Below are positions 8,224 through 14,071 of a stretch of 14,946 nucleotides of DNA, piece by piece (within the stretch, counting starts at the first letter, position 1; the number at the start of each line of letters is the position of its first letter). The stretch comes from CAYLXU01 sp964388055 (lineage in GTDB: Bacteria; Patescibacteriota; Minisyncoccia; UBA6257; JACRHW01), in contig CAYLXU010000016.1 in the NCBI GenBank assembly GCA_964388055.1, positions 1 through 14,946 of the forward strand, given 5' to 3'. Position numbers and translations under genes: made by a program. Under the pieces are notes generated by a model that worked only from the letters and a program-made list of their open reading frames with translations, was not told the DNA's origin and did no database searches.

Positions 8224-8925
8224 ATGACCCTCTGGAAAATTCCTTTGAGAGAACTCGAACGCAGATTAGACATGTATTCAGGTCAACTTGCCCTAAGCTA
8301 TCGTGCACCGCTTGATGACTTTGTACATCACGTAGTTTCCCTAAGGGATATTAGAAAAGTGTTCTCTGTAACCCCGCTTAAGCTCGAGCTCGTTTGGGAA
8401 ATGTTAAAGAGAGTGCGAACAGCAGAAGGAGAACAACCCTTTAAATCCTGTTCCATGAATGACATTGCCCTCGTAAGCATGGACCCGAGGCTCCTCAAGG
8501 TGGGGCAAAAATTTGTATATCGTGAAAAATATACAAGCCTTCTTGAACATGTGCCAGACCTCTTCAAAGGCCATTGCCTTGCAAAGGGCGGTATTCACAC
8601 TCTTGGTGCATATGCTGTCGTAGGAGAAGATTCAGAAAAGGCAATCTCTTTGGCATTCTATTTTCCACCGCTTGTGGAGCGGCACGGGTTTGATTTTATC
8701 CTTATGGATGGGATTCACAGAAACTTTATCTGCCATCAGCACGGCACAACTACAAGCGCCTTTCTTATTAATAAAGTGAGTACCCCTTTCCCTTGTGAGG
8801 CAAAACACTGGAGCGCAACTCAAGTAATACCTCTTTCAGAGAGACCCAAAAACATTGAAGATCGCTTCTTCAACCTTGCACCAAAATATATGCGCGACCT
8901 CAAATTTCTCGGTATTGATGGATAG
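8224..8925 (+). CDS. Unknown protein with ParB/sulfiredoxin-like DGxHR motif
   Basis: A 233-aa soluble protein. The only motif I can assign is FILMDGIHRNFICHQHG (residues 157-173). This has the shape of the DGxHR-x5-G nucleotide-binding turn of the ParB/sulfiredoxin fold, preceded by a strand and a proline pair (YFPPLVE) and followed by a hydrophobic strand (SAFLINKV), as in that fold. The N-terminal 100 residues are helical and unrecognised. The ParB-type fold includes CTPases, nucleases and a protein kinase-like ATPase (SerK), so an NTP-linked role is possible. The stop overlaps the Shine-Dalgarno of the next gene, a P-loop kinase, and the two almost certainly form one transcription unit. 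No signal peptide or TM segment is present. Only the fold-level guess is offered and it is not secure. Confidence 0.65.
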   Translation: MTLWKIPLRELERRLDMYSGQLALSYRAPLDDFVHHVVSLRDIRKVFSVTPLKLELVWEMLKRVRTAEGEQPFKSCSMNDIALVSMDPRLLKVGQKFVYREKYTSLLEHVPDLFKGHCLAKGGIHTLGAYAVVGEDSEKAISLAFYFPPLVERHGFDFILMDGIHRNFICHQHGTTTSAFLINKVSTPFPCEAKHWSATQVIPLSERPKNIEDRFFNLAPKYMRDLKFLGIDG

Positions 8926-8932
8926 GAGGAGG
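8924..8932 (+). promoter_or_regulatory. Shine-Dalgarno AGGAGGAGG of the P-loop kinase gene, overlapping the upstream stop
   Basis: AGGAGGAGG begins inside the TAG stop (8923-8925) of the ParB-like gene and ends 9 nt before the ATG at 8942. It fixes that start in preference to an ATG at 8855 that would overlap the upstream gene by 71 nt, and it suggests translational coupling. Confidence 0.85.
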
Positions 8933-8941
8933 CGACAGCAC

Positions 8942-9661
8942 ATGGACAGCAGAAAACTTGAAGAACAAGCACAACAACTCCTTCGGTACCTCAAAGTTGA
9001 ATTACGTTATGATGAATCACATCTCCCCCGCCCCTTTTTTATTGAATTTACAGGATCACCGTCTTCAGGAAAAACAACCACTATTGTAGAACTTGATAAA
9101 TTTTTACGTAGGCAAGGATTCACTGTTTTTCATCCACAAGAGGGCGCCGAAGTCATCCGTCACATTCCTCGCACGACACCGCTCTATAATATTCGCACCG
9201 GCCTTTATGCCCTCCAAATTCTCATTGACCTTATGCGTGGACACATGTATGACGTTGTCATCTTTGATAGGTGTATTTTTGACGCGTATTGCTGGATGAT
9301 GTACTGGGAGGAAAAAGGGAAACTTACGGAACAAGAAAGACACATTATCCAAACATTCTTCCTCTCTCGATTTTGGACTGATTCAATCGATGTTGCGTAT
9401 TTTATGACATGCGACCCAAAGACCGCCGCAGAACGAGAGCTTAAAATTGCAGTAAGCGAAAAGTTGGGAGAAACAACAAACCCCTCAAGCGTCAAAACCC
9501 TGATTACACGATACAGAAACGCGCATGAAATATTGAAACCACACCACCCACAACTTCACCTTATTGATACCACCCATATGGATGCAAAAACTATGGTAAA
9601 TATCGTAGTCGAAACAACCCTCAACGAACTCCTCAAAAAAACGCACAAAGGCGGCTCATGA
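8942..9661 (+). CDS. P-loop nucleotide kinase, thymidylate/deoxynucleoside kinase-like
   Basis: A 239-aa protein. Strand PFFIEFTG leads into a Walker A motif GSPSSGKTT (residues 38-46). Strand DVVIFDRC holds the Asp-Arg pair (D109, R110) typical of thymidylate kinases and deoxynucleoside kinases (DRx motif), and another hydrophobic strand (VAYFMTCDP) precedes a region with REL and basic residues where the lid would be. The usual reaction is phosphate transfer from ATP to a nucleoside or nucleotide. The TMK-specific substrate motifs are not evident, and the 30-residue N-terminal extension is unusual, so the substrate is unknown. It is encoded directly after the DGxHR protein, with an overlapping stop/Shine-Dalgarno, and closed by a strong terminator, which suggests a self-contained two-gene unit. 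It may act in nucleotide salvage or as a partner NTPase of the first protein. Confidence 0.75.
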   Translation: MDSRKLEEQAQQLLRYLKVELRYDESHLPRPFFIEFTGSPSSGKTTTIVELDKFLRRQGFTVFHPQEGAEVIRHIPRTTPLYNIRTGLYALQILIDLMRGHMYDVVIFDRCIFDAYCWMMYWEEKGKLTEQERHIIQTFFLSRFWTDSIDVAYFMTCDPKTAAERELKIAVSEKLGETTNPSSVKTLITRYRNAHEILKPHHPQLHLIDTTHMDAKTMVNIVVETTLNELLKKTHKGGS

Positions 9662-9673
9662 GCCGCCTTTTTT
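9647..9673 (+). terminator. Intrinsic terminator of the ParB-like/kinase cassette
   Basis: A perfect 24-bp palindrome (9647-9670; each arm reads AAAGGCGGCTCA or its complement) followed by T at 9671-9673, giving a run of six T. The stop codon TGA (9659-9661) sits at the exact centre of the palindrome. The convergent MGMT gene ends 10 bp further on, so the element may also serve it, though its minus-side U run is short (TTTG). Confidence 0.9.
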
Positions 9674-9679
9674 AATATC

Positions 9680-9937
9680 TTAAATAAAACCTTCACTCAT
9701 AAGAATTTCCCTCTTGCGTTCTGTTCCCCTGTTATATCCCCCAAAAGATCCATCAGAACGGATAACCCTGTGGCAGGGAATTTCCAAATCAAAATTTTCT
9801 TTTAGAATATTCCCCACTGCACGATACGCTCGTGGACTACCAACACACTCAGCAACCTGTTTATAGGTAAGCACGGCTCCTTTTGGAATACTTCGAACAA
9901 CATTTAAAACTTTAGTGCGAAAATCTTTTTTAGACAT
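9680..9937 (-). CDS. ogt: Single-domain O6-alkylguanine-DNA alkyltransferase (MGMT family)
   Basis: An 85-aa protein comprising only the C-terminal catalytic domain of MGMT/Ogt. It has the active-site motif IPCHRV with acceptor Cys C55, the arginine-finger helix YRAVGNILKEN (R39), the Tyr of TYKQVA (Y25), and the SDGSFGGYNRG...K...EG tail of the active domain. Cys and not Trp in the PCHR motif argues for a true suicide alkyltransferase and against an ATL sensor. The family normally has a further ~80-residue N-terminal domain, which is absent. The enzyme moves an alkyl group from O6-alkylguanine in DNA to Cys55. It is the last gene of the nth operon: its ATG is 12 nt after the stop of the tRNA-binding gene, with a TAGGTG sequence as possible Shine-Dalgarno overlapping that stop. 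Confidence 0.88.
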   Translation of the reverse strand: MSKKDFRTKVLNVVRSIPKGAVLTYKQVAECVGSPRAYRAVGNILKENFDLEIPCHRVIRSDGSFGGYNRGTERKREILMSEGFI

Positions 9938-9949
9938 TCTTTTTCACAC

Positions 9950-10276
9950 CTATTTAATTCCACTTCCAGGCGCAACTTCACGATCAACCGTAAGAAGTAC
10001 GGGGCCCTCATCCGTATCGGCGGCCAGAAGCATACCATTGCTCTCAAACCCCATTAACTTTCTTGGCTCCAAATTAGCAACAATGATGATTTTCATTCCT
10101 ATAAGCACATCTGGTTCATAACGTTTTCCGATTCCCGCAACAAGTTGTCGAGAGCCAGATTCGTCTGCGACATCAATCTCTAATCTAAGCAACTTCTCGG
10201 ATCCCTCAACACGCTCGGCCGACAATATTTTTGCAACTTTTAATTCTACTTTTTTAAAATCTTCATATGAAATCAT
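9950..10276 (-). CDS. Stand-alone tRNA-binding OB-fold protein (MetG C-terminal / Trbp111-like)
   Basis: A 108-aa protein. The family pattern is clear: ISYEDFKKVELKVAKILSAERVEGSEKLLRLEID at the start, RQLVAGI in the middle, then NLEPRKLMGFESNGMLLAA and a C-terminal GS. This is the EMAPII/Arc1p-type OB fold that binds the outside of the tRNA L-shape. In many bacteria it is the C-terminal dimerisation and tRNA-binding domain of methionyl-tRNA synthetase; here it is free, like Trbp111 or CsaA. It may act in trans with a MetRS lacking this domain, which is a common CPR arrangement. It sits inside a DNA-repair operon, probably for co-expression and not shared function. No Shine-Dalgarno precedes the ATG. 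Confidence 0.9.
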   Translation of the reverse strand: MISYEDFKKVELKVAKILSAERVEGSEKLLRLEIDVADESGSRQLVAGIGKRYEPDVLIGMKIIIVANLEPRKLMGFESNGMLLAADTDEGPVLLTVDREVAPGSGIK

Positions 10277-10321
10277 ATGTCTTAAGAGATGTTAACTTTT
10301 AATATTTAGATTATTGGAAAG

Positions 10322-10543
10322 TTAAATTGGAACTTCTAAAACCTTATTACGCGACGCACGCCCCGAAACAATGTTTATGAGGGAAGGAGCAACATCAAAA
10401 TATTCGGCAACAACCTTTATAACAGCCACATTTGCACGCCCATTAGTCGGCGGTTCCTTTACAGAAACCTCGAAGTGGGTATCATCCACCTTAACCACTC
10501 CATTTTGCCGCGCATTTGGTTTTGTATTTACAAAAATTTTCAT
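10322..10543 (-). CDS. DUF167/YggU-family protein
   Basis: A 73-aa protein starting at the ATG at 10543; one codon upstream is a TTG that could also be read. It matches the DUF167 (UPF0235) pattern throughout: VNTKPNARQNGV, a FEVSVKEPPTNGRANVAVIKVVAEYF core (the family has PPxxGKAN), then INIVSGRASRNKVLEV (family V-x-G-xxSRxK). The molecular function of the family is unknown; structures show a small alpha/beta fold. The start is 9 nt after the nth stop, so it is the second gene of the nth operon. Confidence 0.9.
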   Translation of the reverse strand: MKIFVNTKPNARQNGVVKVDDTHFEVSVKEPPTNGRANVAVIKVVAEYFDVAPSLINIVSGRASRNKVLEVPI

Positions 10544-10552
10544 CAAACCACA

Positions 10553-11185
10553 TTATTCAAAATTTAGAGGACAACGTTCGTGTTTGTGCCGTTTTGCTGA
10601 GCAATATTTCCTACCATATTCTATTAGACGATAGGTCAAATCAAACCACTCCTTCTTCGGAAAAATCTGCATAAGGTCTTGTTCAATTTTTTCTGGATAG
10701 GAACTGTCAGTCAAACCAAGCACATTTGCCAGCCGCCTCACATGCGTATCAACAGCAAGTCCCTCAACTATTCCGTGTGCGTTTCCAAGGACGACATTCG
10801 CAGTCTTTCGCGCCACACCAGGAAGTGAGGTTAATTCTTCCATCGTTTTTGGAATCCGTCCACCAAACTTTTCCTTGATTATCCTTGCAGTTGCGAGAAT
10901 GTTTTTTGCCTTGTTGCGATAAAAACCGGTTGAATGAATATCTTTCTCAAATTCCTTTTGGTCTGCACGCACATAATCATCGATTTTTTTATACTTTTTA
11001 AACAACTTCTCAGTCACCTCATTCACTTTTTTATCAGTGCATTGAGCCGAAAGCATAACCGCAACCAAAAGCTCCCAGTTGTTTGAAAACCTTAACATTA
11101 TCTTTGCCTGAGGAAACAACCTCCTTAGAACTCTCAGAATTTTTACCCCCCTCTTTTTGCGTAACGCAAGAATCTTTTGATCCAT
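10553..11185 (-). CDS. nth: Endonuclease III (DNA glycosylase/AP lyase), degenerate Fe-S motif
   Basis: A 210-aa protein. The helix-hairpin-helix LPGVARKTANVVL carries the catalytic Lys (K127), and AVDTHVRRLANVLGL carries the catalytic Asp (D146); VMLSAQCTD near residue 43 is also typical. The enzyme removes oxidised pyrimidines and nicks the abasic site. Where the family has four Cys (C-x6-C-x2-C-x5-C) binding a 4Fe-4S cluster, this protein has only C195 and C205 and then stops after PLNFE, so a normal cluster cannot form. It is the first gene of an operon with DUF167, the tRNA-binding protein and MGMT, and has its own promoter 5 nt from the ATG. No Shine-Dalgarno is present. Confidence 0.93.
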   Translation of the reverse strand: MDQKILALRKKRGVKILRVLRRLFPQAKIMLRFSNNWELLVAVMLSAQCTDKKVNEVTEKLFKKYKKIDDYVRADQKEFEKDIHSTGFYRNKAKNILATARIIKEKFGGRIPKTMEELTSLPGVARKTANVVLGNAHGIVEGLAVDTHVRRLANVLGLTDSSYPEKIEQDLMQIFPKKEWFDLTYRLIEYGRKYCSAKRHKHERCPLNFE

Positions 11186-11196
11186 ATCCCGTATAT

Positions 11197-11205
11197 GTTA
11201 TATCA
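11197..11205 (-). promoter_or_regulatory. Extended -10 promoter of the nth operon (near-leaderless)
   Basis: Minus strand TGATATAAC: extended TG plus TATAAC (5 of 6). There is no strong -35. The predicted start near 11190 gives a leader of about 5 nt before the ATG at 11185. Confidence 0.5.
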
Positions 11206-11273
11206 GCTTAACAAACAACAACTTTTCATTCGTTAACACAACATCTTCGAATTGGTGGCAAGAAAAGTAAATA

Positions 11274-11279
11274 TATGAT
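11274..11279 (+). promoter_or_regulatory. Possible -10 box of the orphan plus-strand gene
   Basis: TATGAT (5 of 6) lies 16 nt after a weak -35 TTGGTG. Transcription would start near 11286, just after the first in-frame ATG (11283), so the real start would be the GTG at 11322, which has a Shine-Dalgarno. Confidence 0.35.
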
Positions 11280-11321
11280 ACTATGAATCCGGCTCATTGT
11301 AAAAAAGAGGGGGGAGAAAAA

Positions 11322-11780
11322 GTGACAGGAGAAACACACAAACGTCTCGTTAAAGAATTTGAATACGAAATTGTTCCCCGACTTGCCAAGGTTTTAAGCA
11401 TTGTTAAATCAGATCTAGAGAAGCAACCTCTTACGTCGTTTGCCCAAGCTGCAAGAATGCTCATGCAGGCTGCCGTAGAAAAATTCGTTCAAAAACATCC
11501 AGAACATCCTATCAACGAAAAACTCCAGCAAGCATTTCTTATGATACTCATAAGCAAACTCAACGAGGTCCTCCCACTTACCTATCCGTATGTTGTAGTC
11601 CTTTTAGAAATCAAAGAAAAAAATACAGGCCTTCGTCTTGCCTGCATTACCAGAAGCTCAATCCCCGTTCTTAACGACTCCTTGCACACCGACATAGTAC
11701 CAATCCTCAGAATTGACAGAGAAGAAACGCTCGACCCAACGAAACGGAGGACAATGGAAGTAAAGTTTTATAACCAATAA
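11322..11780 (+). CDS. Orphan hypothetical protein, GTG start
   Basis: A 152-aa protein that I do not recognise. I choose the GTG at 11322 because a strong purine run (GAGGGGGGAG, 11307-11316) sits 5-6 nt upstream, whereas the ATG at 11283 has none and lies at or before the predicted transcript start. The first ~90 residues look helical and amphipathic (ETHKRLVKEFEYEIVPRLAKVL, AARMLMQAAVEKFV, LQQAFLMILISKL). The C-terminal half has two strands (YVVVLLEIKE, GLRLACITRS) and a charged end. No signal peptide, TM helix or catalytic motif is visible. It is monocistronic, on the opposite strand to the repair operons on both sides, and closed by its own terminator. The alpha-then-beta layout could be a small regulatory or binding protein, but that is only an impression. 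Confidence 0.7.
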   Translation: MTGETHKRLVKEFEYEIVPRLAKVLSIVKSDLEKQPLTSFAQAARMLMQAAVEKFVQKHPEHPINEKLQQAFLMILISKLNEVLPLTYPYVVVLLEIKEKNTGLRLACITRSSIPVLNDSLHTDIVPILRIDREETLDPTKRRTMEVKFYNQ

Positions 11781-11785
11781 ATGAT

Positions 11786-11815
11786 ACTGCCCCCTTTTCA
11801 GGTGGGTAGTTTTTT
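11786..11815 (+). terminator. Intrinsic terminator of the orphan gene
   Basis: Stem ACTGCCC (11786-11792) pairs with GGGTAGT (11804-11810) with one G-U, followed by T at 11810-11815. It lies 5 nt after the stop codon. Confidence 0.75.
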
Positions 11816-11865
11816 ATCCCATTAGAAATCGCGATCGCAGATATTAATTCTTATTTCAACAGGAC

Positions 11866-12714
11866 TTATCTAAAACATGATTTCAATATTTCTATATTCT
11901 TCGCATCAGGCCCTTTTCCATCAAATCCTGGAACCTCCAAAATCCAAGCCTTGTCATGTAAACGCCTTTCGCGTGCAAAATTTTTAAACCCTTCGAGACC
12001 AATATGTCCTTCACCAATATTTTCATGCCTATCATGGTGAGAATTAAATGCTGTTTTTGAATCATTTACGTGAAGCGCAATAATATTCTCTAAACCAATC
12101 TCCTTGTCACATTCATCCAAAAATTTTTTAACGTTCTCTTTGGAATACTCTCCTATAGCACCTGCCTCAAACGCATGTGCGGTATCAATACATACTTTTA
12201 CGCGCTCGGATCCAACACCTTGAGATAAAATTCCCATTTCACGTGGTGTTGATCCAAGCTTTTGCCCGCCCCCCGCTGAATTTTCCATAACAAGCTTAAC
12301 GTGCCCAGAAACCATTCTAAGCACCTCCTTTGCGCCTGCTATAACCGACTTAATTGCCTCCTCTTTAGGAGCCTCCTTTCCAGAGCCCACATGAAAAACA
12401 AGTCCATCCGCACCGATACTTTTCGCTATCTCAAGATGGTCTGCAAGATTTTTTATTGATTTGTGTACGATATCTTTATCAGGGCTCGCCAAATTCGGAA
12501 GATATGCCGCATGGAGAAAAACGGAAGAAATACCCGCTTCATCACGCGACCTCTTAAATGCCTTGATCTCCTCTTCCCTTGGTGTCCGCGCCACCCACTG
12601 TTGTGGTGAAGCACCAAAAATTTGAATACATTCCGCACCAATGGCCAATGCATTCTCTATGCTTTTTTGTAATCCGCCTGAAGCAGATACGTGTGCTCCA
12701 ATTTTTGGAATCAT
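11866..12714 (-). CDS. nfo: Endonuclease IV (AP endonuclease)
   Basis: A 282-aa protein of normal length for the family. All expected Zn ligands are present: H68 (FLHAAY), H108 (VFHVGSG), E144 (VMENSAG), D177 and H180 (CIDTAHAF), H215 (ALHVNDSK), D228 and H230 (HDRHENIGEGHIG) and E260 (LEVPG). It cuts 5' of abasic sites in DNA through a trinuclear Zn centre and so acts directly after Nth in base excision repair. The ATG lies 18 nt after the stop of the MTH1-like gene, so the two form an operon from the promoter at 13200. No Shine-Dalgarno precedes it, and I see no good terminator after it. Confidence 0.96.
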   Translation of the reverse strand: MIPKIGAHVSASGGLQKSIENALAIGAECIQIFGASPQQWVARTPREEEIKAFKRSRDEAGISSVFLHAAYLPNLASPDKDIVHKSIKNLADHLEIAKSIGADGLVFHVGSGKEAPKEEAIKSVIAGAKEVLRMVSGHVKLVMENSAGGGQKLGSTPREMGILSQGVGSERVKVCIDTAHAFEAGAIGEYSKENVKKFLDECDKEIGLENIIALHVNDSKTAFNSHHDRHENIGEGHIGLEGFKNFARERRLHDKAWILEVPGFDGKGPDAKNIEILKSCFR

Positions 12715-12732
12715 ATATAAAAAATAAATATA

Positions 12733-13188
12733 CTAACTTTCCTCTAACGAATGTTCAATTATAGTATTGTCCTTATCAAAAAGAAATTCCCCACTAAATT
12801 TCTTCCCGGCAAGAAAAAGAGGCATCCAGTGCTTGTCGTCGGGCCACATAGCATGAAAAGGAAGATTGTCTGCATGAAACCACTCGGGCCTCATTTCATC
12901 GCTCTCAACAGGAACCCCTTTCACGTTTTTTGCATCAAATACGTGAACCTCTAGTTGCTCCAGTTTATCTCTCCAAACAAACGTAAGAACCCCCCTTTTT
13001 TCAAGCTCTCCAGCCTCCAACCCAGACTCCTCAAACAACTCTCTTTTTGCAGCCTGCTCTACTGTTTCGTCGTGATTAACTTTTCCGCCAAATCCATTCC
13101 ACTTCCCCTCTCCAAACCCGCGCTTCTTCATTCCAAGAAGAATTCTGGGGTAATCATGAACAACACACAACGTGAGAATTTTTTTCAT
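12733..13188 (-). CDS. MTH1 (NUDT1)-like NUDIX hydrolase, probable 8-oxo-dGTP diphosphatase
   Basis: A 151-aa protein. The NUDIX box runs from G35 to L57 (G-x5-E, then RELFEESGL). Outside the box it resembles human MTH1 more than E. coli MutT: KRGFGEGKWNGFGGKV near the start, then VPVESDEMRPEWF, MWPDD and the KKFSGEF-x5-DNTI tail. Residues matching MTH1's base-recognition set are present: N31 (human N33), W115 (W117), D117 and D118 (D119, D120). It probably hydrolyses oxidised purine nucleoside triphosphates such as 8-oxo-dGTP and 2-OH-dATP, cleaning the nucleotide pool. It heads an operon with nfo. Confidence 0.9.
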   Translation of the reverse strand: MKKILTLCVVHDYPRILLGMKKRGFGEGKWNGFGGKVNHDETVEQAAKRELFEESGLEAGELEKRGVLTFVWRDKLEQLEVHVFDAKNVKGVPVESDEMRPEWFHADNLPFHAMWPDDKHWMPLFLAGKKFSGEFLFDKDNTIIEHSLEES

Positions 13189-13199
13189 ATATCGAGTCC

Positions 13200-13208
13200 A
13201 TTATATCA
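13200..13208 (-). promoter_or_regulatory. Extended -10 promoter (perfect TATAAT) of the NUDIX-nfo operon
   Basis: Minus strand TGATATAAT: extended TG and a perfect TATAAT. The -35 region falls in the terminator of the upstream gene and is not conserved. The predicted start near 13193 leaves a leader of about 5 nt before the ATG at 13188. Confidence 0.6.
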
Positions 13209-13216
13209 AACAAAAG

Positions 13217-13241
13217 AAAAACGCCGAATTTTCGGCGTTTT
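13217..13241 (-). terminator. Intrinsic terminator after the DUF62-like gene
   Basis: Arms AAAACGCCGAA (13218-13228) and TTCGGCGTTTT (13231-13241) pair around a 2-nt centre, with a T run on the minus strand (the five A at 13217-13221 on the plus strand). It is nearly symmetric and could work in both directions. Confidence 0.85.
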
Positions 13242-13250
13242 ATAGTTCTA

Positions 13251-14039
13251 TTATATAACTTGGTCCCCCACACGAATACCTAAACGTTGTGCAGCGCTCT
13301 CCCCTTGAACGACAATTTCCAGAAACCGCTTATTTCCAAAACCGGAACTCCCAACAATAAGAGCTGTCTCACCGTCTGGCACATCAGCAAGCCGATTCCA
13401 ACAAGAAAGTGCTCCAAAAGCAGTGTGAATAATCTTGCCCTCTTCAAATCCAATGTCTTGAGAAAGAATAGTAGTCTTTGCGTTTCCAAAACAATCAACA
13501 AGCCAAATAACATTATTTTGTTGTAATACACACTCCAAAGAAACCTGACGTGCTGGCAAATGAATTCCTTGTACCAACCAATGAGCAACGCGAGGGATAA
13601 ACTCAAAGCTCCGAAATTGAGAGTTGCTAATTTCGCGTACCAAAGAATCTCTTATCAAACCTCGTCTCTCAACCACACGAAGCACAGCTTCAACCTCCAT
13701 CAGGTGCACAATCTCAACCAAACCAAGCTTTTTCACCAACGAAAGCGTCTCCCCCTCAAACGTACTTACCACTATAGTATTTCCAACAAAAAAGAAACAA
13801 AAAGGACTCCCATTTCCCCATTCCTTTGAACTTCCACTTCGCGGTGCTACATTTACCAACACAACACCCTTCTCCCCAAGTGAAGCATCGAGCACATCAA
13901 CAAGATTTCCAGCAGCTTCAAGATCATTCGATACTCCAACCGTAGTAACCGAAGCCCCTGAAAAAAGTGCCGCAACACGAACTGCCTGCCGCACCCGTGC
14001 ATTATCATCATGAGAATCATTAATAGCAACTGCAAACAT
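13251..14039 (-). CDS. SAM hydroxide adenosyltransferase (DUF62)-like protein, catalytic residues not conserved
   Basis: A 262-aa protein from the ATG at 14039, which has a GGAAGGGTGA ribosome site 6 nt upstream; the longer frame starts at a TTG inside a palindrome and is rejected. The C-terminal domain (about 177-262) fits DUF62: VDCFGNAKTTI (family IDxFGNxxTN), then a DVPDGETALIVGSSG strand pair and LEIVVQGESAAQRLGIRVGD at the end. The N-terminal domain is more diverged but keeps the layout: a helix after INDSHDD, an AAGNLVDVL helix, VVLVNVAPRSGSSKEW where the family has VVDPGVGxxR, and FFFVGNTIVV where it has an APDNG strand. The catalytic Asp is Ala here and the Arg appears to be Lys. True members hydrolyse SAM to adenosine and methionine; this one may be a divergent enzyme or a SAM/nucleoside-binding protein. 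A SAM riboswitch-like leader precedes it. Confidence 0.7.
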   Translation of the reverse strand: MFAVAINDSHDDNARVRQAVRVAALFSGASVTTVGVSNDLEAAGNLVDVLDASLGEKGVVLVNVAPRSGSSKEWGNGSPFCFFFVGNTIVVSTFEGETLSLVKKLGLVEIVHLMEVEAVLRVVERRGLIRDSLVREISNSQFRSFEFIPRVAHWLVQGIHLPARQVSLECVLQQNNVIWLVDCFGNAKTTILSQDIGFEEGKIIHTAFGALSCWNRLADVPDGETALIVGSSGFGNKRFLEIVVQGESAAQRLGIRVGDQVI

Positions 14040-14071
14040 GTAAATCACCCTTCCGCAGCCATTATTATTCG

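Noticed and set aside
8855..8941. N-terminal extension of the P-loop kinase to the ATG at 8855
   Set aside because: It overlaps the upstream gene by 71 nt in another frame and lacks a ribosome site, whereas the ATG at 8942 has AGGAGGAGG at correct spacing.
11828..11837. TCGCGATCGC palindrome between the orphan gene and nfo
   Set aside because: A short single copy with no second site and no promoter nearby; it is likely chance.
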